Shown here piece after piece: positions 1 through 3,577 of a stretch of DNA of 6,235 bases (positions are counted from its first letter, which is position 1; every line of letters starts with the position of its first letter). The stretch covers positions 1-6,235 of the forward strand of contig JAVHXR010000173.1 of the NCBI GenBank assembly GCA_031119515.1, given 5' to 3'. A program made the position numbers and the translations under genes. Origin of the DNA: Propionicimonas sp. (GTDB lineage Bacteria; Actinomycetota; Actinomycetes; Propionibacteriales; Propionibacteriaceae). The notes under the pieces were generated by a model, which made no database searches, was not told the origin of the DNA, and saw only the letters and a program-made list of their open reading frames with translations.

Positions 1-153
1 TCCCGGTCGGAGGTCGGCAGGAAGGGCGCGCGGGCGGCCGACTACGACGACCGCACCAAGCCGGAACTGGTCAAGCGGGCCCGCGAGCTGGGCATCAGGG
101 GCCGCTCGACGATGTCGAAGGCCGAGCTGATCGAGGCGCTCCGCAACCACTGA
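1..153 (+). CDS. C-terminal fragment of a Rho-N/SAP-like domain protein (ChaB/DUF7218-like), 5' end outside window
   Basis: Frame 1 is open from the first base to the TGA at 151-153 and gives 50 residues. The segment contains a basic tail (GRKGARAADYDD), then the pattern TKPELVKRARELGI, then GRSTMSKAELIEALRNH at the C-terminus. This helix-turn-helix-like layout (x-L-x-x-x-A-x-x-x-G-I, then the S-K-x-E-L-I-x-A-L-R motif) is typical of the Rho termination factor N-terminal (SAP-like) fold. It is found at the C-terminus of small actinobacterial proteins annotated as ChaB-like or DUF7218. The domain usually binds nucleic acid. The missing N-terminus prevents deciding which protein it is. The frame, stop and domain are seen; the family name comes from remembered motif resemblance; the role is inferred. 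Nothing suggests that it shares an operon with the next gene, from which it is separated by 50 bp containing a hairpin. Confidence 0.75.
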   Translation, partial: SRSEVGRKGARAADYDDRTKPELVKRARELGIRGRSTMSKAELIEALRNH

Positions 154-157
154 CGAC

Positions 158-181
158 CCCCGGGTGCGGAGAGCCCCGGGG
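158..181 (+). terminator. GC-rich hairpin after the Rho-N-like gene, possible terminator
   Basis: CCCCGGG (158-164) and CCCGGGG (175-181) are perfect 7-bp inverted arms around a 10-nt loop, beginning 5 bases after the stop codon at 151-153. No T-run follows, but actinobacterial terminators often lack one. The arms are GC palindromes in a GC-rich genome, so chance is a real alternative. The position between two genes favours a terminator or a structured 5' leader for the lipoprotein gene. Confidence 0.4.
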
Positions 182-191
182 ATGTCCCTGC

Positions 192-198
192 AGGAGGT
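192..198 (+). promoter_or_regulatory. Strong Shine-Dalgarno that fixes the lipoprotein start
   Basis: AGGAGGT lies 5 nt before the ATG at 204. It is the best ribosome binding site in the window and decides this start over other in-frame codons. No convincing TANNNT -10 box was seen between 154 and 192, so the promoter of this unit is unidentified and may lie upstream or be atypical. Confidence 0.75.
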
Positions 199-203
199 GG
201 AGG

Positions 204-617
204 ATGGCCGCAGGGAGGTGGGTCGTCTCGACCCTGCTGGTGCCGGCCCTGGCGGGCTGCGCCGTGGGCGGTGCAGGGGACGCCGCCACGCTGGCGGTGC
301 GGGACGCCCACGCGGCCGTGGCGAGCGCGGTGTTGGCGACCGGGCTCCAACGGGACGGACGGGCGACCGCCCCCTACACCGCGGTCGTGGTCGGCGACGC
401 CCTGGTGGCCGTCGCCGAGGCTCGGCAGGAGCTGGCCCTCGCCGGCGGCGTCCTCCCCGACCGCCGCGAGCTGGCGGACGCCGCGCTGGACCCGGCGGTT
501 GCCGAACTGGCCGGCATCGCCGACGCGGCTGCTGTCGCCACCTCCGGGGAGGAACTGTCCCGGCTGGCTGAGCTGGAGCGCCGGCTCGCGGCAACCTCGG
601 CGGCGCTCGGCGGATGA
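204..617 (+). CDS. Small Ala-rich predicted lipoprotein of unknown family
   Basis: The 137-residue product begins with a short signal peptide: basic R5, a hydrophobic stretch from about 6 to 17, and a lipobox L16-A17-G18-C19. It is therefore predicted to be lipidated on C19 and anchored to the outer face of the cytoplasmic membrane. The mature part of about 119 residues is Ala/Leu-rich and looks wholly helical, with a central G-R-A-T-A-P-Y segment (about 52-58) and several heptad-like helices rich in AVAEA and RLAELERRLA patterns. I do not recognise a named domain. The start is set by AGGAGGT at 192-198. The stop overlaps the start of the NRAMP gene (ATGA at 614-617), so translation is probably coupled. 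That coupling suggests a role in, or beside, metal-ion transport, such as an accessory or binding subunit. This is inferred from context only. Confidence 0.82.
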   Translation: MAAGRWVVSTLLVPALAGCAVGGAGDAATLAVRDAHAAVASAVLATGLQRDGRATAPYTAVVVGDALVAVAEARQELALAGGVLPDRRELADAALDPAVAELAGIADAAAVATSGEELSRLAELERRLAATSAALGG

Positions 618-1840
618 AGCGCCTCTTCGCCGTCGCCCTCGGCGTGCTCACCGCGATCGGCGGCTTCCTCGACATCGGCGACATCGTCACGAACGCCGTC
701 GTCGGCTCGCGCTTCGGGTGGTCCCTGGCGTGGGTGGTCGTCCTCGGCGTCGCGGGGATCTGCGTCTTCGCGCACATGGCGGGGAAGGTGGCCGCGGTGA
801 GCGGCCGCGCCACGTTCGAGGTCATCCGGGAGCGGCTCGGCCCGAGGATGGCGCTGGCGAACCTCGCGGCGTCCTTCCTGATCAACCTGCTCACGCTCAC
901 CGCCGAGGTCGGCGGGATCGCGCTCGCCCTCGAGTTGGCCAGCAGCGTCCACTACCTGTTGTGGATCCCGATCGCGGCGTTCGCGGTCTGGCTGGTGATC
1001 TGGCGGGTCGGCTTCGACGTGATGGAGAACGTCACGGGCCTGGTCGGGTTGCTCCTGGTCGGCTTTGCGGTCGCGCTCTTCCTGCTCGGTCCGGACTGGG
1101 GCCAGCTCGGTCAGCAGGCACTCCAGCAGGTGCCGGCCGACGAGTCGCCTGCGACGTACTGGTTCTACGCCGTTGCCCTGTTCGGCGCCGCCCTCACTCC
1201 GTACGAGGTCTTCTTCTTCTCCTCCGGCGCCGTCGAGGAGGGCTGGACCGTGAAGGACCTCGCCCACTCCCGGCTCAACGTCCTGGTCGGGTTCCCCCTC
1301 GGCGGCCTGCTGTCGCTGGCGATCGCCGGCTGCGCAGCCGTCGTCCTGCTTCCCCGGGGCATCCAGGTCAGCTCGCTGTCCCAGGTGCTGCTGCCGGTGG
1401 CCGAGGCGGGCGGGCGGCTGCTCCTCGTCGCGGTGATCCTCGGCGTGGTCGCAGCCACCTTCGGGGCGGCGCTGGAGACCACCCTCTCGGCCGGATACAC
1501 GCTGGCCCAGTTCTTCGGCTGGACCTGGGGGAAGTTCCGTGCGCCAGCCAGGGCGGCACGGTTCCACGTCACGATGATGGCCTGCCTTGTGGTCGGCCTC
1601 GGGGTGCTCGCCACGGGGGTCGACCCCGTCATGGTCACCGAGGTCTCCGTGGTGTTCTCGGCAGCGGCGCTGCCGCTCACCTACCTGCCGATCCTGATCG
1701 TCGCCAACGATCCCGACTACATGGGCCGCCACGTGAACGGACGCTGGCTGAACGCCGCCGGGCAGGCGTACTTCGGGGTGATCCTGGTCGTCTCCGTGGC
1801 GGCCATCCCGCTCCTGGTCGCGACGGGGGTGGGACGGTGA
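614..1840 (+). CDS. Divergent NRAMP-family divalent metal-ion transporter
   Basis: This 408-residue polytopic protein has about 11 predicted membrane segments (roughly 4-28, 36-56, 79-107, 113-131, 139-159, 182-206, 221-247, 267-297, 316-336, 340-362, 383-404), matching the NRAMP/LeuT-like fold. The family is recognisable from TM1 (GGFLDIGDIVTNA, then FGWSLAWVVVL), the A-E-V-G-G stretch in TM3 and TM6 (FGAALTPYEVFFFSSGAV). Key positions differ from canonical Mn/Fe transporters: DPGN in TM1 is D20-I-G-D23, and MPHN in TM6 is T195-P-Y-E198. The metal-binding Met and the TM6 His are therefore replaced by Thr and Tyr, and TM1 Asn by Asp. The TM3 Glu (E98) is kept. Loss of the Met is also known in NRAMP-related magnesium transporters, so the substrate may be Mg2+, another hard cation or something else. 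The ATG overlaps the lipoprotein stop by 4 bp, and the end overlaps a PRC-barrel gene by 4 bp. The N-terminal tail before TM1 is very short. Confidence 0.87.
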   Translation: MKRLFAVALGVLTAIGGFLDIGDIVTNAVVGSRFGWSLAWVVVLGVAGICVFAHMAGKVAAVSGRATFEVIRERLGPRMALANLAASFLINLLTLTAEVGGIALALELASSVHYLLWIPIAAFAVWLVIWRVGFDVMENVTGLVGLLLVGFAVALFLLGPDWGQLGQQALQQVPADESPATYWFYAVALFGAALTPYEVFFFSSGAVEEGWTVKDLAHSRLNVLVGFPLGGLLSLAIAGCAAVVLLPRGIQVSSLSQVLLPVAEAGGRLLLVAVILGVVAATFGAALETTLSAGYTLAQFFGWTWGKFRAPARAARFHVTMMACLVVGLGVLATGVDPVMVTEVSVVFSAAALPLTYLPILIVANDPDYMGRHVNGRWLNAAGQAYFGVILVVSVAAIPLLVATGVGR

Positions 1841-2238
1841 GCCGAAGGCTGCCGACGCCGCCCATCCCGGCCGGGGGGAGACTGCTCGACGCCCGCCTCA
1901 GCCTGCTCGACCGGCAGGTGCTCGACGTCGACGGCGAGCCGGTCGGGGTGGTCGACGACCTCGAACTCTCCGATCCGCAGGCGGGGGTGCTCCCCGACGA
2001 TGCCGTCGCGCCGGTGGTCCGCCACCTCGTCCACGGTCCGGTCGTGCTCGACCGGATCACCGGTGGCAGGCATCCGCGGGCCCACTTCGAGCGGATCGAG
2101 TGGGCGGCGGTCGCCGAGATCGGGCCGGCGCTCCGGCTCGCGGTCGGGTCCTCCCGGGTGCCGGTGGGGTGGCTGGAGGACTGGCTGGCCCGGAACGTGG
2201 TGGCGAGGATCCCGGGGGGTCGCCATGTTCCTCGGTGA
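1837..2238 (+). CDS. PRC-barrel-like protein 1, downstream of the NRAMP transporter
   Basis: This gene gives 133 residues from a GTG that overlaps the transporter stop (GTGA, 1837-1840). It is preceded by a G-rich stretch, GGGGGTGGGA (1825-1834), that can act as ribosome binding site. Residues about 16-44 (LLDARLSLLDRQVLDVDGEP, then VGVVDDLEL) match the first half of a PRC-barrel: a strand, D-x-D-G-E-x-V-G, then V-D-D-L. Residues about 84-104 (FERIEWAAVAEIGPALRLAV) match the closing strand pair (I-x-W-x-x-V-x-x-I-G-x-x-x-x-L). A longer C-terminal helix follows (WLEDWLARNVVARI). PRC-barrels are small beta-barrels that bind proteins or RNA (RimM, photosynthetic reaction-centre H chain). There is no signal peptide, so it is probably cytoplasmic. 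Coupling to the transporter suggests a cytoplasmic adaptor or regulator; that is inference. The same frame is open far upstream, but only this part is credible as a gene. Confidence 0.8.
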   Translation: MSRRLPTPPIPAGGRLLDARLSLLDRQVLDVDGEPVGVVDDLELSDPQAGVLPDDAVAPVVRHLVHGPVVLDRITGGRHPRAHFERIEWAAVAEIGPALRLAVGSSRVPVGWLEDWLARNVVARIPGGRHVPR

Positions 2239-2611
2239 CCTGCTCGGGCGCCCCGTGCTGCAGTCCGGCCGGCAGGTCGGCTACCTGGCGGACGTCCGGC
2301 TCCACGTCCCGGATCGCTCGCCCGGCCAGCGACTCGGCGATCCGCGGGTGTACGGCGTGGTGGTCTGCCCGCGCCGGACCGGGTCCTTCGACGGGTACGA
2401 ACGCCGCGGCCTCGACGCGCCCGCCCTGCTGGCGCGCTACTTCCGCTGGCGGGCGCGAGGGTCGTTCCTGGTGCTGTGGGAGGACCTGGCGCACTGGGGC
2501 GAGCCCGCCGTCGAACTCCGGCCCGGCGCGAGTCGCTGGTCGCCCGAGCTGCCACCCTCCGGCCCGGGGCGGGGCCGCTCTCCCCAGCCGGACGGCGGCT
2601 CCGTAGACTGA
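2225..2611 (+). CDS. PRC-barrel-like protein 2, last gene of the NRAMP unit
   Basis: This is a 128-residue product from the ATG at 2225, which lies inside the 3' end of PRC-barrel gene 1 (14-bp overlap, different frame). A GGGGGGT run at 2214-2220 serves as ribosome binding site. The N-terminus (MFLGDLLGRPVLQSGRQVGY, then LADVRLHVP, residues 1-29) fits the PRC-barrel opening L-x-G-R-x-V-x-x-x-G-x-x-V-G-x-L-x-D-V. A strand YGVVVCPRR (43-51) and a closing segment FLVLWEDLAHWGEPAVELRP (81-100) follow. The last 25 or so residues are Pro/Gly/Ser-rich and probably disordered. The bulge between about 30 and 80, with LLARYFRWR, is longer than in minimal PRC domains. It may pair with PRC-barrel protein 1 as a heterodimer; this is inferred from adjacency and shared fold. 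Its last codons also carry the predicted promoter of the channel gene. Confidence 0.77.
   Translation: MFLGDLLGRPVLQSGRQVGYLADVRLHVPDRSPGQRLGDPRVYGVVVCPRRTGSFDGYERRGLDAPALLARYFRWRARGSFLVLWEDLAHWGEPAVELRPGASRWSPELPPSGPGRGRSPQPDGGSVD
2604..2609 (+). promoter_or_regulatory. Predicted -10 box TAGACT for leaderless transcription of the channel gene
   Basis: TAGACT fits the TANNNT -10 consensus of actinobacterial housekeeping promoters. The GTG at 2616 begins 7 nt after the box (GACGCC lies between), the distance at which RNA synthesis normally starts. Leaderless mRNAs starting at GTG or ATG are common in this group, and no good Shine-Dalgarno precedes 2616. No clear -35 element was seen about 17 bp upstream in the GC-rich 3' end of the PRC-barrel 2 gene. 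The box overlaps that gene's end, including its stop at 2609-2611. Confidence 0.6.
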
Positions 2612-2615
2612 CGCC

Positions 2616-3179
2616 GTGCACTGGCGGTCGATCGTCAACCAGGTGGCCCTGCCGCTGGCCATCTTGTCGTTCTACTTCGTGATCCCGGTCGGTGACGGGA
2701 ACGAGCCGCTCGGCCGCGCGCTCGGGATCGCGGTAGCGGGACTGTGCATCGCAGCAGTGGTCTGGGTGATCGTCGACGAGGCCCGCCGCGCCGGCGGCGC
2801 GCTCAGCCCGATGCACCTGCTGATCGCCTTCGAGCTCGTCTGGGTGACCTTCGCGCTCACCTACTTCCTGATCGCGACCAGCCGGCCCGGGGAGTTCACC
2901 GGATTGTCCACCCGGCTCGACGCGCTGTACTTCTCCCTGACCACGATGTCGACGGTGGGCTACGGGGACGTCAGCGCCCAGGGGCAGTTCGCCCGCGCCG
3001 TGGTGACCATCCAGCTCGCTTTCAACCTCGCCTTCGTCGGTGGCGTCGTCGCCGTGTTCCAGGACATGGTGAAGCGGAACGGCGCGCGGCGCCGGCAGCT
3101 GCGTCGCTCCCGGCGCGACGCGACGACCACCCCCGTGGCCACGGCCAGGACGCCGGCCGAGGGCGAAGGGCCGGAGTAG
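2616..3179 (+). CDS. Small potassium channel (Ion_trans_2-type pore)
   Basis: This 187-residue membrane protein has the K+ selectivity filter T113-V-G-Y-G-D118 inside the pore loop ALYFSLTTMSTVGYGDVS (103-120). Hydrophobic segments lie at about 8-25, 32-53, 67-88 (outer helix before the pore) and 125-148 (inner helix). The inner helix ends in F-Q-D-M-V-K-R and a strongly basic stretch (RRRQLRRSRRD), followed by a disordered Thr/Ala/Pro/Glu tail. There is no RCK/TrkA-N or cyclic-nucleotide domain, so any gating would be through the membrane segments or the basic tail. Four copies should assemble into one pore in the cytoplasmic membrane. The GTG start at 2616 is 4 nt past the previous stop and aligns with a TAGACT box, suggesting leaderless expression in addition to possible read-through. 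A hairpin straddles its stop codon. Confidence 0.87.
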   Translation: MHWRSIVNQVALPLAILSFYFVIPVGDGNEPLGRALGIAVAGLCIAAVVWVIVDEARRAGGALSPMHLLIAFELVWVTFALTYFLIATSRPGEFTGLSTRLDALYFSLTTMSTVGYGDVSAQGQFARAVVTIQLAFNLAFVGGVVAVFQDMVKRNGARRRQLRRSRRDATTTPVATARTPAEGEGPE

Positions 3180-3187
3180 CCCTCCGG
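3171..3187 (+). terminator. Hairpin across the channel stop codon, weak terminator candidate
   Basis: CCGGAG (3171-3176) and CTCCGG (3182-3187) pair perfectly around a 5-nt loop that contains the TAG stop. One mismatch and two further G-C pairs could extend the stem. No T-run follows. The stem is short, and the hairpin at 3254-3276 is the better terminator. Confidence 0.3.
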
Positions 3188-3253
3188 ACCGGCTGGCCGC
3201 GCTGCCCGCGGCCTCCGCTGCCCGACCGTGGTGGGAGTCCGCCGCTCGCGGGG

Positions 3254-3276
3254 CGCCTTGCCCAGCGGGCAAGGCG
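3254..3276 (+). terminator. Strong hairpin between the channel and AbrB genes, likely intrinsic terminator
   Basis: CGCCTTGCCC (3254-3263) and GGGCAAGGCG (3267-3276) are a perfect 10-bp inverted repeat with a 3-nt AGC loop, 75 bp after the channel stop and just upstream of the promoter region of the next unit. No T-tract follows, as is frequent in actinobacterial terminators. The arms also contain CTTG and CAAG, the cores of the half-sites found 40-60 bp further on. A DNA-level operator role is therefore a second reading. Confidence 0.6.
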
Positions 3277-3304
3277 GCCGCTGGCGAACCGTTCCCCCGA
3301 GCCC

Positions 3305-3310
3305 TACCAT
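3305..3310 (+). promoter_or_regulatory. Predicted -10 box TACCAT of the AbrB-kinase unit
   Basis: TACCAT fits TANNNT and lies 34 nt before the AbrB ATG at 3344. The expected transcript start at about 3316-3318 would leave a leader of about 27 nt containing a good ribosome binding site. A TGGCGA at 3282-3287, 17 bp upstream, is a poor but correctly spaced -35 candidate. The local AT content (3305-3335) is clearly higher than in the surrounding sequence. Confidence 0.5.
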
Positions 3311-3312
3311 TG

Positions 3313-3335
3313 TCTTGTAAGCAAGACATATCTTG
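3313..3335 (+). promoter_or_regulatory. Three alternating TCTTG/CAAGA half-sites, likely operator of the AbrB-kinase unit
   Basis: TCTTG (3313-3317), TAAG, CAAGA (3322-3326), CATA, TCTTG (3331-3335): three 5-nt half-sites in alternating orientation, separated each time by exactly 4 nt. The first pair extends to a perfect 7-bp palindrome, TGTCTTG-N4-CAAGACA (3311-3328). The array starts just after the -10 candidate, covers the expected transcript start and ends where the ribosome binding site begins (3335-3340). A protein bound here would block transcription. The obvious candidate is the AbrB-type protein encoded next, acting on its own gene; that link is inferred. Confidence 0.6.
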
Positions 3336-3343
3336 GAGGAGTC

Positions 3344-3577
3344 ATGGTGCGCCCCGACGACCCGGACAAGCGTTTCTACGGTGCCATCACGGTCAGCGAC
3401 CGGGGCCAGATCGTGATCCCCGCGCAGGCCAGGCGCGACTTCGGGATCGAGGTCGGCGACAAGCTGCTGGTCTTCGGCGACCTGCGCCACGGCATCGCGC
3501 TGGCGCGGGCCGAGGACGTCATCGCACGGCACCCGGGGGCGGACGCCATCTTCGGGGCCGAACCCGATGCTGACTGA
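3344..3577 (+). CDS. AbrB/MazE/SpoVT-type DNA-binding protein
   Basis: This 77-residue protein carries one swapped-hairpin AbrB domain at about residues 11-56. The hallmark is ITVSDRGQIVIPAQARRDFG (15-34), followed by I-E-V-G-D-K-L-L-V-F (35-44), with the G-Q-I-V-I-P-x-x-A-R core and the G-D-x-L strand. Such proteins dimerise through interleaved hairpins and bind DNA as transition-state regulators or antitoxins. No toxin gene is adjacent, so a regulator is the better call. The C-terminal part (about 57-77) is a short helix (AEDVIARH) plus an acidic tail. GGAGGA at 3335-3340 is the ribosome binding site. It is rather close to the ATG at 3344; the next codon, GTG at 3347, has more usual spacing and is a possible alternative start that would remove only the first Met. 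The last 11 bp overlap the kinase gene, implying co-transcription and probable translational coupling. Confidence 0.88.
   Translation: MVRPDDPDKRFYGAITVSDRGQIVIPAQARRDFGIEVGDKLLVFGDLRHGIALARAEDVIARHPGADAIFGAEPDAD

Noticed and set aside
374..1732. A 452-codon open frame on the minus strand opposite the lipoprotein and NRAMP genes
   Set aside because: The composition is dominated by Asp/Arg/Glu/Gln/His with no recognisable fold, as expected for the mirror of a hydrophobic membrane protein with GC-rich codons.
271..1836. The upstream extension of the PRC-barrel 1 frame, open for over 500 codons
   Set aside because: Only the part after the GTG at 1837 looks like protein. The rest is Arg/Pro-rich out-of-frame reading of the lipoprotein and NRAMP genes.
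1677..3329. A 550-codon minus-strand open frame across the PRC-barrel and channel genes
   Set aside because: It crosses several well-supported plus-strand genes and intergenic signals, and its translation is low-complexity.
3344..3577. Antitoxin of a toxin-antitoxin pair
   Set aside because: The AbrB/MazE fold is shared with antitoxins, but the partner gene is an 867-residue kinase. No PemK, PIN or Doc-like toxin is adjacent.
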